Shown: piece by piece, positions 56,058 through 64,000 of the stretch
Layout: each line of letters opens with the position of its first letter
Position numbering within the stretch: position 1 is the first letter of the stretch
NCBI RefSeq assembly: GCF_002358085.1
Contig: NZ_NTJD01000003.1
Location: 186,001 to 250,000, forward strand
Length of the DNA: 64,000 bases
Origin: Pseudothioclava arenosa
GTDB taxonomy: Bacteria; Pseudomonadota; Alphaproteobacteria; Rhodobacterales; Rhodobacteraceae
Direction: 5' to 3'
Program-made: the position numbers and the translations under genes
Notes under the pieces: model-generated
The model's input: only the letters and a program-made list of their open reading frames with translations
The model's database searches: none
Told to the model about the DNA's origin: nothing

Positions 56058-57104
56058 ATGAGCGAGAAGAAGAACGGTCTGACCTATGCCGATGCGGGCG
56101 TCGATATCGATGCGGGCAATGCGCTGGTCGAACGGATCAAGCCGGCGGCGAAACGCACCAAGCGCTCGGGCGTGATGTCTGGGCTGGGGGGGTTCGGCGC
56201 GCTCTTCGATCTCAAGGACGCAGGCTATAGCGACCCGATCCTGGTGGGGGCGACCGATGGCGTGGGCACCAAGCTCCGCATCGCGATCGACACCGGCAAT
56301 GTCGACACGATCGGCATCGACCTCGTCGCGATGTGCGTGAACGACCTTGTGTGTCAAGGTGCCGAGCCCTTGTTCTTCCTCGACTATTTCGCGACCGGCA
56401 AGCTCGATGTCGATCAGGCCACGCGGATCATCAACGGCATCGCCGAGGGCTGCGCGCAATCGGGCTGCGCCCTGATCGGCGGCGAAACCGCCGAGATGCC
56501 CGGCATGTATCACAAGGGCGATTTCGACCTCGCGGGCTTTGCCGTGGGCGCGATGGAGCGCGGCACGGACCTGCCCGCTGGCGTGGTCGAAGGCGACGTG
56601 CTCTTGGGCCTTGCCTCGAACGGGGTTCATTCGAACGGCTACAGCTTCGTGCGCAAGGTGGTCGAGCTTTCGGGCCTCGGCTGGGACGCGGACTGCCCCT
56701 TCGCCGAAGGCTCTCTGGGCGCGGCGCTGCTGGCACCGACGCGGCTTTACGTCACCCAATGCCTCGCCGCAGTGCGCGCGGGCGGCGTGCATGCGCTCGC
56801 CCATATCACCGGCGGCGGCCTGACCGAGAACCTGCCGCGCGTCCTGCCCGAAGGCCTTGGCGCGACCATCGACCTCGCCAGCTGGCAATTGCCGCCGGTG
56901 TTCCGCTGGCTCGCGGAAACCGCCGACATGGCGGAAGGCGAGCTTCTGAAAACCTTCAACTCGGGCATCGGCATGATCGTCGTGGTCGCGGCCGATCGCG
57001 CCGATGAAATCGCGGCACTCCTGGCCGCCGAGGGCGAAACCGTGACCCGCATCGGCACGGTCACCGCGGGCGCGGGCGTGGCCTACACGGGCAAGCTCCT
57101 GTGA
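56058..57104 (+). CDS. purM: PurM phosphoribosylformylglycinamidine cyclo-ligase
   Basis: The 348-residue enzyme (AIR synthetase) carries [52 protein letters not shown] and [11 protein letters not shown]. It makes AIR from FGAM in purine synthesis. The ATG at 56058 has CCGGAGAG upstream and the protein begins as usual for the family. It is followed by purN, overlapping by 4 bp (GTGA). Confidence 0.97.
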   Translation: MSEKKNGLTYADAGVDIDAGNALVERIKPAAKRTKRSGVMSGLGGFGALFDLKDAGYSDPILVGATDGVGTKLRIAIDTGNVDTIGIDLVAMCVNDLVCQGAEPLFFLDYFATGKLDVDQATRIINGIAEGCAQSGCALIGGETAEMPGMYHKGDFDLAGFAVGAMERGTDLPAGVVEGDVLLGLASNGVHSNGYSFVRKVVELSGLGWDADCPFAEGSLGAALLAPTRLYVTQCLAAVRAGGVHALAHITGGGLTENLPRVLPEGLGATIDLASWQLPPVFRWLAETADMAEGELLKTFNSGIGMIVVVAADRADEIAALLAAEGETVTRIGTVTAGAGVAYTGKLL

Positions 57105-57694
57105 GCTTGCCGCGCGTCGCGATCCTGATCTCGGGCGGCGGGTCGAACATGCTCCGCCTCGTCGAGGACATGCAGGCGGGCGGCTATGCGACGCCCGTTC
57201 TGGTCGCCTCGAACGACCCGGGCGCGGGCGGGCTGGCCAAGGCCGCCGCCCTCGGCGTCGCGACGGCGGCGGTCGACCACAAGCTCTTCGGCAAGGACCG
57301 TGCCGCCTTCGAGGCCGAGCTGCTGAAGCCGATCCTTTCCGCCGAACCCGACGTGCTCTGCCTCGCGGGTTTCATGCGCGTGCTCACCCCCGAGTTCGTC
57401 ACCCGTTTCGCGGGACGGATGCTCAACATCCACCCCTCGCTCCTGCCGAAATACCCGGGCCTGCACACTCACGCCCGCGCGCTTGAGGCGGACGACGCCG
57501 AGGCCGGCTGCACCGTCCACGAGGTCACCCCCGTGCTCGACGACGGTCCGATCCTCGGTCAGGGCCGCGTGCCCGTCCTCGCAGGCGACACGCCCGAGAC
57601 GCTGGCCGCGCGCGTGCTCACCGTCGAGCACCGCCTCTACCCGGCCGTCCTGCGCCGCTACGTGGCGGGCGACCGCAGCCCCGTCCTGCTCTGA
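57101..57694 (+). CDS. purN: PurN phosphoribosylglycinamide formyltransferase
   Basis: The 197-residue enzyme has [18 protein letters not shown], the catalytic-site [40 protein letters not shown] (Asn, His, Asp triad), and length matching GAR transformylase 1. It starts with GTG at 57101 overlapping the purM stop, so translation is coupled. An intergenic repeat follows its stop. Confidence 0.96.
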   Translation: MSLPRVAILISGGGSNMLRLVEDMQAGGYATPVLVASNDPGAGGLAKAAALGVATAAVDHKLFGKDRAAFEAELLKPILSAEPDVLCLAGFMRVLTPEFVTRFAGRMLNIHPSLLPKYPGLHTHARALEADDAEAGCTVHEVTPVLDDGPILGQGRVPVLAGDTPETLAARVLTVEHRLYPAVLRRYVAGDRSPVLL

Positions 57695-57698
57695 TCCC

Positions 57699-57738
57699 CT
57701 TCATTTTGCCGAAAATATCCCCGCCGGAGGCTCCCCCG
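57699..57738 (+). repeat. Short intergenic repeat after purN
   Basis: CTTCATTTTGCCGAAAATAT followed by CCCCGCCGGAGGCTCCC. Related copies are at 38991-39030 (within the nirN leader) and 63896-63937. Confidence 0.7.
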
Positions 57739-57856
57739 GCCGCCACAGGCACGACCGCGCCTATTTCACGCGGCGTCCAAGGCTTTTCTTTCTGCGCGCG
57801 GATGCGTAAAGGAAGAAAACATGACAGCGGGATGACCCCGCGCCAAGGAAGCGTGC

Positions 57857-59020
57857 ATGAAGACCATCACCACCACCGAAGAACTGGCCGCCTTTTGCGA
57901 GAAGGCCAAGCAAGAGCCCTACGTCACCCTCGACACCGAATTCCTGCGCGAGCGGACCTATTGGTCCAAGCTGTGCCTCGTGCAGATGGCGCTGCCCAAC
58001 AAGGGCAAGCAGGAGGGCGAGGCGGTCCTCGTCGATCCGCTGGTCAAGGATCTCTCGCTCGAGCCGCTCTATGACCTGTTCCGCCACCAGGCGACGGTGA
58101 AAGTGTTCCACGCGGCGCGGCAAGACCTCGAGATATTCTTCATCGAGGCGGGCGTCTTCCCCGATCCGCTGTTCGACACGCAGATCGCGGCGATGGTCTG
58201 TGGCTTTGGCGAGCAGGTCGGCTATGAGACGCTGGTGAAAAAGATCGCGCGGCAGTCGCTGGATAAAACCTCGCGCTTCACCGACTGGTCGCGCCGCCCG
58301 CTGACCGAGGCGCAGGCGAAATACGCGATCGCCGATGTGACGCATCTGCGCGTGATCTACGAATTCCTCTCTGCCGAGCTGCAGAAATCGGGCCGCGAGG
58401 CCTGGGTCATGGAAGAAGAGCAGATCCTGCTTTCGCCCGAGACCTACATCACCCGCCCGGAAGAGGCCTGGATGCGGGTCAAGACGCGCACCACCTCGGG
58501 GCGCTTCCTCGCCATCGTGCGCGAGCTTGCGCGCTTCCGCGAGGGCTATGCGCAAAACCGCAACATCCCGCGCTCGCGCATCTTCAAGGATGACGCGCTG
58601 CTGGAGCTGGCCTCGACCAAGCCCACGAGCTTCGAAGAACTGGGCAAGTCGCGGCTCCTGCTGCGCGAGGCGCGCCGGGGCGAGATTGCCGAAGGCATCC
58701 TGCAGGCGGTGAAAGAGGGACTGGAGCTGCCGCAGGACGCGCTGCCGAAGGTGTCCGAGGCCAGCACGCATCTGCAGGTGAACACGGCGCTGGCAGATCT
58801 GTTGCGCGTGCTTCTGAAGGCGAAAAGCGAAGAGGCGGGCGTGGCCGCCAAGCTGATCGCCAATGCCTCGGATCTGGACCGGATCGCGGCCGGCAAGCGC
58901 GATGTCGCGGCCCTGACCGGCTGGCGTCACGAGGTCTTCGGCAAGGACGCGCTGCGGCTTGCGCAGGGCGAGATCGCGCTGACCGCCAAGGGCGGCTCGG
59001 TGCGCGTGGTCGGCGTGTGA
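57857..59020 (+). CDS. rnd: Ribonuclease D
   Basis: The 387-residue 3'-5' exonuclease of the DEDD family has motif I VTLDTEFLRERTYW, motif II KVFHAARQDLEIFF, and motif III with YAIADVTHLRVIYE, then HRDC-like helical domains. RNase D takes part in tRNA 3' maturation. The ATG at 57857 is preceded by CCAAGGAAGCG. It overlaps the next gene by 4 bp. Confidence 0.95.
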   Translation: MKTITTTEELAAFCEKAKQEPYVTLDTEFLRERTYWSKLCLVQMALPNKGKQEGEAVLVDPLVKDLSLEPLYDLFRHQATVKVFHAARQDLEIFFIEAGVFPDPLFDTQIAAMVCGFGEQVGYETLVKKIARQSLDKTSRFTDWSRRPLTEAQAKYAIADVTHLRVIYEFLSAELQKSGREAWVMEEEQILLSPETYITRPEEAWMRVKTRTTSGRFLAIVRELARFREGYAQNRNIPRSRIFKDDALLELASTKPTSFEELGKSRLLLREARRGEIAEGILQAVKEGLELPQDALPKVSEASTHLQVNTALADLLRVLLKAKSEEAGVAAKLIANASDLDRIAAGKRDVAALTGWRHEVFGKDALRLAQGEIALTAKGGSVRVVGV

Positions 59021-59343
59021 CGGGCGCCGCGCCCGCAAGGTTCTATCTCTCGGGGCGGCTGCTCTGTGCGTCGTCTGACGAGGCGGAGATCGTGGCGCGC
59101 CATTTGACCGAACATATCTGCCTGTCGCGGGCCGAGTCGGGCTGTCTTTCGTTCGAGGTCACGCAAGAGGGCGATCCGCTGGTCTGGCGGGTCGAGGAAT
59201 GTTTCACCGACCGCGCCGCCTTCGAGCTGCACCAAACACGCGCCCGCGCCTCGGACTGGGGCAGGGCGACGTCCGCGATCGCACGCGTCTATGAAAGCTG
59301 GGAAGCCCAAGCCGAAGACCCGGGCGCGGAGATCAGCGGCTGA
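59017..59343 (+). CDS. Antibiotic-biosynthesis-monooxygenase-like (ABM) protein
   Basis: A 108-residue protein resembling the ferredoxin-like ABM fold: FYLSGRLLCASSDEAEIVARHLTEHICLSRAESGCLSFEV, then RVEECFTDRAAFELHQTRARASDWG. Such small proteins include quinol monooxygenases and haem-degrading enzymes, and no assignment within the family is possible. The GTG start at 59017 overlaps the rnd stop. Its 3' end overlaps the convergent lipoprotein gene by 11 bp. Confidence 0.8.
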   Translation: MTGAAPARFYLSGRLLCASSDEAEIVARHLTEHICLSRAESGCLSFEVTQEGDPLVWRVEECFTDRAAFELHQTRARASDWGRATSAIARVYESWEAQAEDPGAEISG

Positions 59344-59821
59344 CCGAGCGGGCGTTATTCGCGCCTTCGACGACGATCTTGCTGACATCGGTAAGCCGCG
59401 CGTTGGTCAGGTAGGCCGCGACGGTCACCTCGCGCGAGGCTTCGGTCAGCACACGGTTCGCGGCGGGCGAGCCGGGCGGGGGTTCGGAAACCACGAAGCG
59501 ATAGGTCACCACACCGTCTACCGGATAGCCGCTGTTCGCCGCGACCAGCTCGGCATCCCACCAACCCTGCGTCGGCGGCAGGCCCGCAGCCGAGATCACC
59601 GCGCCGGAATTGGTCTGCTTGATTTCCAGCCGGGTCACCTGCGCCACCGCGATGCGGTTGTCGCCCGCGGCCTTGGCATAGCCCTCTTCGGGCTCCAGCG
59701 TCGTCATCTCTTCTTCGGAATCGCCGAACCAGTTGAACGGGTTGAGCTTCGTCGTCTGCATCCAGCCGCAGCCCGACAGGGCGACCGACAGGGCGAGCAT
59801 CGCAAGAAGAGGCGTGCGCAT
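59333..59821 (-). CDS. Putative lipoprotein
   Basis: A 162-residue protein with lipoprotein leader MRTPLLAMLALSVALSGC (lipobox LSGC). The mature part starts GWMQTTKLNPFNWFGDSEE and contains beta-strand-rich segments (VTRLEIKQTNSGAVISAAGLPPTQGWWDAELV). This resembles a conserved Rhodobacteraceae lipoprotein of unknown function. Transcribed away from sufE. Confidence 0.85.
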   Translation of the reverse strand: MRTPLLAMLALSVALSGCGWMQTTKLNPFNWFGDSEEEMTTLEPEEGYAKAAGDNRIAVAQVTRLEIKQTNSGAVISAAGLPPTQGWWDAELVAANSGYPVDGVVTYRFVVSEPPPGSPAANRVLTEASREVTVAAYLTNARLTDVSKIVVEGANNARSVSR

Positions 59822-59958
59822 GGAATCTCCGTCTCAAACGGCGCCGGATCGCGCCTGCCTCTTGGGTAGCCGATTGCCGGGCTTTTGAAAAGCCGCGACT
59901 GGACATCGCCCGCCCGCTGGCGCTAGGCAGGGGCCAAGACAGCACGAAGGAGACCCCC

Positions 59959-60387
59959 ATGGCCAGCGCCGCGTTCGAGGAAATCGCCGAGACCTTCGAA
60001 TTTCTCGATGATTGGGAGGATCGCTATCGCCACGTGATCGAGCTGGGCAAGGAGCTGCCGCGGCTGGATGATGCGGTGAAGGTGCCTGCGACCAAGGTCG
60101 AGGGCTGCGCGAGCCAGGTCTGGCTCCTGCCGCGGATCGAGGGCACGGGGCCTGCGGCGCGCTTCGACTTTCAGGGCGAGTCGGATGCGATGATCGTGCA
60201 GGGGCTGATCGCGATCCTGCATGCGCTCTATTCCGGGCTCAGCGTCACCGAGGTGGGGGTGGTGGATGCACCCGCCGAACTGGCGCGGCTTGGCCTGAAC
60301 GAGCATCTTTCGGCGCAACGCTCGAACGGGCTGCGCGCCATGGTCGAACGCATCCGCAAGCTCGCCAGCGAGGCGGCAGCTGCCTGA
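59959..60387 (+). CDS. sufE: SufE cysteine desulfuration protein
   Basis: The 142-residue SufE-family protein has FEFLDDWEDRYRHVIELGKELP and the sulfur-accepting Cys in VEGCASQVWL (about C50). It accepts sulfur from SufS for Fe-S cluster building. GAAGGAGAC precedes the ATG. It is adjacent to an unrecognised opposite-strand gene. Confidence 0.96.
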   Translation: MASAAFEEIAETFEFLDDWEDRYRHVIELGKELPRLDDAVKVPATKVEGCASQVWLLPRIEGTGPAARFDFQGESDAMIVQGLIAILHALYSGLSVTEVGVVDAPAELARLGLNEHLSAQRSNGLRAMVERIRKLASEAAAA

Positions 60388-60475
60388 CAACGGGGGCTGG
60401 GTCGCGGGCTTTGCGGACGGAGCTGCCGCCGAGCCATTGGTGGCGAATATCCGAAATGCGAAGTGATGAACCGCT

Positions 60476-61357
60476 CTATTCGCTTTCATTAAGGCTGATC
60501 ACCTGTACCAGCTTCGCGTCCCGCGCCGTTGAAGACATCTCTGCGACCAGTAGTCGGGTTAGCCGCACGGACGGGTATCGGATTTTGGGAGCGGGATCTC
60601 GATCAGGCAGGTCGCGGGGAGTGTCATCATAGTTAATCGGCGCGTACACCAAGTGACGCGTTGCCATTGAATAGGGTCTCGAGCGATCCGGTTCGGGCAG
60701 GTACTTGATAAGTGCCTCAAACATGGGTTTGGACAAAATCAAAGACAGACGAAAGTGGCGCCCGTCCACCTCTGCCTTGAGCGCGGTGTCATAGTTCTGT
60801 TCCTCGGAGAATGAGGCGTGGCTCCGGCACGGAAATTTGCGTGCGTCTTCCTGAATGGAGAGTGCGGTTTCTCGATGCGCACGACGTGACCCCAATGCTT
60901 CTGCCAGTCCATCAGAGATGGCAGGATGATACTTGGAAGTAACCACGTATTTGTCCTTGAACCTTGGATCATAGGCGTAGGGACTGGGTTCTTTGCTGAT
61001 GCCGGCTATCACGACCGCTCGTCCTTCGATGGTCGGGAGGTGTGTCGGCGTATGGTCAAATAGGGTCACCGTTGCCGGTGGTATCGCAGCTATGTCGGCG
61101 TCGATTTCCCGGATCGTCCTGTTCTTGTCGCTGATCCTCTGCTCGTCTTCAGTCCTCGGGCCCGGTAAGAACGCATCCCGCAAATATCCTCCCCAGCGTT
61201 CCTTAGTGGCCTGCTGTTCGGGTTTCGTGAAGCGCGACAAAATCGTGCTCCAGAAACGTCCCTTGTCGGGGCCATCTGTCAATCGAAGGTCTGGGATCTT
61301 TCGTGCAGCCAGCTCGCGCTCTCGCAGGAGGGAACTCAATCTCTTTTCATAATCCAT
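60476..61357 (-). CDS. Unrecognised protein, lower-GC accessory gene
   Basis: A 293-residue soluble protein with no signal peptide or membrane helix. A charged N-terminal helix region (MDYEKRLSSLLRERELAARKIPDLRL) is followed by WGGYLRDAFLPGPRTEDEQR, and a central part contains PTIEGRAVVIAGISKEP and DKYVVTSKYHPAISDGLAEAL. I recognise no catalytic motif or family. GC and codon use are visibly lower than in the neighbouring sufE and RACo-type genes, and it lies between sufE and a tRNA-Gly, suggesting acquisition. It is convergent with sufE, 88 bp apart. Confidence 0.6.
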   Translation of the reverse strand: MDYEKRLSSLLRERELAARKIPDLRLTDGPDKGRFWSTILSRFTKPEQQATKERWGGYLRDAFLPGPRTEDEQRISDKNRTIREIDADIAAIPPATVTLFDHTPTHLPTIEGRAVVIAGISKEPSPYAYDPRFKDKYVVTSKYHPAISDGLAEALGSRRAHRETALSIQEDARKFPCRSHASFSEEQNYDTALKAEVDGRHFRLSLILSKPMFEALIKYLPEPDRSRPYSMATRHLVYAPINYDDTPRDLPDRDPAPKIRYPSVRLTRLLVAEMSSTARDAKLVQVISLNESE

Positions 61358-61564
61358 GGCTGCATCTTGATTGAAGAATGTAGCAAATTTTGGACATGTG
61401 TGATTTGCGTGGCAACCGTTTGTTTGGGCTCAAAGCCGCCGTTCACGGCGTGCCGCGCGAAGGGGCGATTGGGGGATCGGCTCAGGCAGGCACCCGTTCA
61501 TTGCCAGCCGAATGGCAAACCGATGCCATCTGGTGATCTGTTCGGAATTTCTGGCGAGGGGGGA

Positions 61565-61638
61565 TGGAGCGGGTAGCGGGAATCGAACCCGCGCGTTCAG
61601 CTTGGGAAGCTGACAGGCTACCATTACATCATACCCGC
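61565..61638 (-). tRNA. tRNA-Gly (anticodon CCC)
   Basis: 74-nt cloverleaf with acceptor GCGGGTA/TACCCGC, CCA encoded, anticodon stem TCAGC/GCTGA enclosing TTCCCAA (anticodon CCC), and T arm GGTTCGATTCC. It lies about 60 bp downstream of the RACo-like gene on the same strand. Confidence 0.96.
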
Positions 61639-61696
61639 AATGGCGTGCGCATCAGGTATGCGAAGCGCCCGCGCTCGTCAAGTCGCCGAATGCGGC

Positions 61697-63724
61697 TTAG
61701 CCGCGCCGCCTGCGCCGCCCGCCGCCCGCGCCGCCGTCTCCGCCCGTGTTGAAGCTGACCTCGGGCAGGGTGACGACCTTGGAGAGCTCGGGGAACGGGT
61801 CGGTCGCGTGGGGCAGGGCGTTGGCGGCCACGAAATGCTCCTGAAAGCGGGGCTCGATCGCGGTCTCGATCTTGGTGATGCGCTTGACCTGCCGCTCGAT
61901 GTGGCGGCGCGCCTTGATCGAGCACAGCGCCATGCGCGCGCCCGTGCCCGCGGCATTCCCCGCCGAGCTGACCTGATCGAGCGGCACATCCGGGATCATC
62001 CCCAGAACCATCGCGTGTTTCGGGCTGATATGGGCGCCAAAGGCCCCGGCCAGCACCACGCGATCGACGCGCTCCACGCCCATCTCGTCCATCAAGAGCC
62101 GCGCACCCGCGTAAAGTGCCGACTTGGCCAACTGGATCGCGCGGATGTCGCCCTGCGTCACGGTGATGCGCGGGCCGGAGGGGCTGGCGTCGTGGATCAC
62201 GTATTCATGCGTGCGCCCGGTCGCGGTCATGCGCGGGCTGCCGACCTGCTCGGCCGAGCCGATCAGCCCGGAGGCATCGACGATCCCCGCCATCCGCATC
62301 TCGGCCACCGCCTCGATTATCCCCGAACCGCAGATGCCGGTGATCTCGGGCGTGCCGAACTCCGGCGTGTCCGACCAGTGGTCGTTGCCGATGATGCGGA
62401 AACGCGGCTCCTTGGTGACAGGGTCGATCTCGATCCGCTCGATCGCGCCGGGCGCGGCGCGCTGGCCCGAGGAAATCTGCGCCCCTTCAAAGGCCGGGCC
62501 GGTAGGTGAGGAGCAGGCCAGAACCCGTTGATTATTCCCAAGAATGATCTCGGCATTGGTGCCGACGTCGACGATCAGAGAGAGGTCTTCTCGCGTCTCG
62601 GGCGCCTCCGAGAGCGCCACCGCCGCCGCATCCGCCCCGACATGGCCGGCGATCAGCGGCAGGATGTAGACCCGCGCCGCCGGGGCGATGCTGGTCAGCC
62701 CGATCTCCGTGGCGGCGAGCGCCAGCGCCTCCGAGGTGGCCAGCGCGAAGGGTGCCTGGCCCAGCTCGACCGGGTCGATGCCCAGCAGCAGATGGTGCAT
62801 CACCGGATTGCAGACTACCGTCGCCTCGACGATCGCCTCGGGCTCGACGCCCGCCTCTTCGGCCAGGGCGCGCGCCAGATCCGCGAGCGCGGCCTGCACG
62901 GCGGCGGTCATCTCGGCCGCGCCGCCCGGATTCATCATCGCATAGCTCACCCGGCTCATCAGGTCTTCGCCAAAGCGGATCTGCGGGTTCATCAGTCCCG
63001 AACTCGCCAGCACCGCGCCATCCGTGAGGCTCACCAGATGCCCCGCGATCGTGGTCGAGCCAAGGTCGATCGCCAGCCCGTAAAGCGGCGCCTCGCGCAG
63101 CCCCGGCCAAACGGCCAGAACCTGCGGGGGGCGGCCATCGCGCGCGTCATGCACGGCCACGGTCGCCTGCCAGCCGCCCTTGCGCAGCACCGGCTGCAGC
63201 GTGCGCAACAGGGCGGGCGCGGCCTCGGCGCCTTCGATGCCCCAGTCGTCTTCGAGCACCCGCGCGAGGCGCTGGAAATCACCCGAGGGCTCGTCCATCC
63301 GCGGCTCGGGCACCTCGACGAACACCGCGCGCGTGGCCGGGTCCATCTCCATCGCGCGCTCGGTCGCGGATTTGCGGATCACCTGGCGATGCACCTGGCT
63401 TTCGGGCGGCACGTCGATCACCACATCGCTCTGGATGCAGGCCTGGCAGCCCAACCGCCGCCCCGGTTTCAGCCCGCGAATGCGGTCGTACCGCTCTTCC
63501 ACCGCGTTGATCGGGGAAAGCGCATCGGGCGCGACGCTGAGGCCATGCTTGGGAAACTCCCCCACGCCCGGCGCGACCTGACATTTCGAGCAGATCCCGC
63601 GCCCGCCGCAGACCGAATCGAGATCGACCCCGAGCTTGCGCGCCGCCGCCAGCACCGAGGTGCCCTTGGCCACGCGGCCCCGCTTGCCCGAAGGGGTAAA
63701 GATCACCAGCGCGTCGTCGCTCAT
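61697..63724 (-). CDS. RACo-like ASKHA/2Fe-2S corrinoid-protein activator (DUF4445)
   Basis: A 675-residue protein with an N-terminal 2Fe-2S ferredoxin domain (CGGRGICSKC, C39, C45, C48, then GCQAC at C93/C96), a linker, and an ASKHA ATPase-like C-terminal half (GLAIDLGSTTIAGHLVSL, SLIVDVGTNAEIILG, VLAGAFGAHISPKHAM). This matches the reductive activator of corrinoid enzymes (RACo/RamA type). It would reduce Co(II) corrinoid in methyltransfer systems, such as those for methylamine, glycine betaine or O-demethylation. No corrinoid protein lies within the window, though a gene may end at the right edge. The C-terminus is unusual: Gly-rich, then five Arg (GGGRRRRRG). Confidence 0.85.
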   Translation of the reverse strand: MSDDALVIFTPSGKRGRVAKGTSVLAAARKLGVDLDSVCGGRGICSKCQVAPGVGEFPKHGLSVAPDALSPINAVEERYDRIRGLKPGRRLGCQACIQSDVVIDVPPESQVHRQVIRKSATERAMEMDPATRAVFVEVPEPRMDEPSGDFQRLARVLEDDWGIEGAEAAPALLRTLQPVLRKGGWQATVAVHDARDGRPPQVLAVWPGLREAPLYGLAIDLGSTTIAGHLVSLTDGAVLASSGLMNPQIRFGEDLMSRVSYAMMNPGGAAEMTAAVQAALADLARALAEEAGVEPEAIVEATVVCNPVMHHLLLGIDPVELGQAPFALATSEALALAATEIGLTSIAPAARVYILPLIAGHVGADAAAVALSEAPETREDLSLIVDVGTNAEIILGNNQRVLACSSPTGPAFEGAQISSGQRAAPGAIERIEIDPVTKEPRFRIIGNDHWSDTPEFGTPEITGICGSGIIEAVAEMRMAGIVDASGLIGSAEQVGSPRMTATGRTHEYVIHDASPSGPRITVTQGDIRAIQLAKSALYAGARLLMDEMGVERVDRVVLAGAFGAHISPKHAMVLGMIPDVPLDQVSSAGNAAGTGARMALCSIKARRHIERQVKRITKIETAIEPRFQEHFVAANALPHATDPFPELSKVVTLPEVSFNTGGDGGAGGGRRRRRG

Positions 63725-63865
63725 TCAGCTCTCCTGTCCGTTCCGCCCTTTCTAGGACGGGCCGCGCGCAAGGCAAAGACCGCAAGCGACCGCCGACCAT
63801 GAGAAATCGTCATCAAGATGATGAAGGGCAGGGGGCGCTGCCCCCTCTGGCCTGCGGCCATTCAC

Positions 63866-63937
63866 CCCCGGAGTATTTCGGGCTCAGTGAAAGGGCCCCT
63901 TCATTTTGCCGCAAATATCCCGGGGGGAGGCCGCAGG
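63866..63937. repeat. Paired inverted copies of the short intergenic repeat
   Basis: CCCCGGAGTATTTCGGGCTC (63868-63887) is an inverted match to AAATACTCC; CTTCATTTTGCCGCAAATAT then CCCGGGGGGAGG (63898-63929) is a forward copy. Related to the copies at 38991 and 57699. Confidence 0.6.
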
Positions 63938-63963
63938 CCGGGGGGCCGCGCCCCCTCGCGCCC

Positions 63964-64000
63964 TTACCGCCCTTGCCGGCGCGCCATGAAGGCGAGGCGT
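63964..64000 (-). CDS. Possible C-terminal end of a gene running off the right edge
   Basis: On the minus strand a short open stretch ends RLAFMARRQGR-stop. Only 11 residues are visible, so function cannot be judged. It would be upstream of the RACo-like gene on the same strand, where a corrinoid or methyltransferase gene is often found. Confidence 0.3.
   Translation of the reverse strand, partial: RLAFMARRQGR

Noticed and set aside
61367-61564. Possible small gene between the unknown gene and tRNA-Gly
   Set aside because: Short frames on both strands have no ribosome binding site or protein-like composition; nothing supportable was seen.
1-64000. CRISPR arrays, insertion sequences and integrase genes
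   Set aside because: No array of regularly spaced repeats, no transposase-like frame and no integrase-like frame was seen, although two lower-GC genes lie close to tRNAs.

Overview
The window is high-GC alphaproteobacterial chromosome, most likely from a Rhodobacteraceae/Paracoccaceae relative (Rhodobacter, Paracoccus and Rhodovulum type). The evidence is GapR, a DUF3422 protein, PntAB beside an ICMT-like protein, the style of the housekeeping genes, and a short intergenic repeat with the core AAATATCCCCGCCGGAGG. No part of the window looks like plasmid backbone or prophage.

Layout. (1) 1-6.2 kb: the end of a YeeE/YedE-like transporter, a TraR/DksA-type zinc protein, a degenerate FadJ-like protein, GapR, and an iron-type ABC permease. 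(2) 6.27-8.09 kb: tRNA-Thr, then an overlapping ubiE/menG-menA pair. (3) 8.17-20.4 kb: a nitrous oxide reductase locus of the 'atypical' clade II type. NosZ has a Sec signal and is followed by two dihaem cytochromes c, NosB, NosD, ferredoxin NosG, NosH, NosF, NosL and NosY. Copper-supply genes flank it: PCuAC on the left, a TlpA-like thioredoxin and Sco on the right. There is no nosR or nosX. (4) 20.5-29.1 kb: a BASS transporter, a DNR-like Crp/Fnr regulator, norCBQDEF and nnrS. (5) 29.3-40.8 kb: cytochrome cd1 nitrite reductase nirS, an unusual NapC/NirT fusion protein, a cupredoxin, then the haem d1 genes nirE-C-F-DL-G-H-J-N and a small membrane protein. (6) 40.8-49.4 kb: a MacB-like ABC efflux system, an M20 amidohydrolase, UspA, MoaA, a lipoprotein and an ICMT-like protein. 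(7) 49.7-64 kb: pntAB, DUF3422, a single-gene AAA ATPase/TOPRIM candidate beside a CAT-anticodon tRNA, purMN, RNase D, SufE, an unrecognised lower-GC gene, tRNA-Gly and a RACo-type ASKHA/2Fe-2S protein.

How it works together. The window encodes nitrite to NO (NirS), NO to N2O (NorCB) and N2O to N2 (NosZ), with cofactor assembly, copper delivery and NO-response genes. Nitrate reductase is not in this window. Nine sites of the form TTRAY-N4-RTCAA, some with one or two mismatches, lie upstream of nirS, nirE, norC, nnrS, nosZ/PCuAC, sco/BASS, uspA, the TraR/DksA-like gene and ubiE-menA. Most have their centre about 58-73 bp from the start codon. The linked DNR-like regulator keeps the E-x2-SR recognition residues, so the sites probably form one low-oxygen/NO regulon that includes quinone synthesis and a transcription modulator.

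Most notable: a clade II nos cluster in what looks like a Rhodobacteraceae member; a NirT-like tetrahaem protein fused to an ethylbenzene-dehydrogenase-type haem domain with two more haem motifs; menA/menG under an apparent FNR-type box; a compact AAA+TOPRIM gene abutting a tRNA; and an intergenic repeat inside the NirN leader. All functional calls come from reading the sequence; no database search was run.
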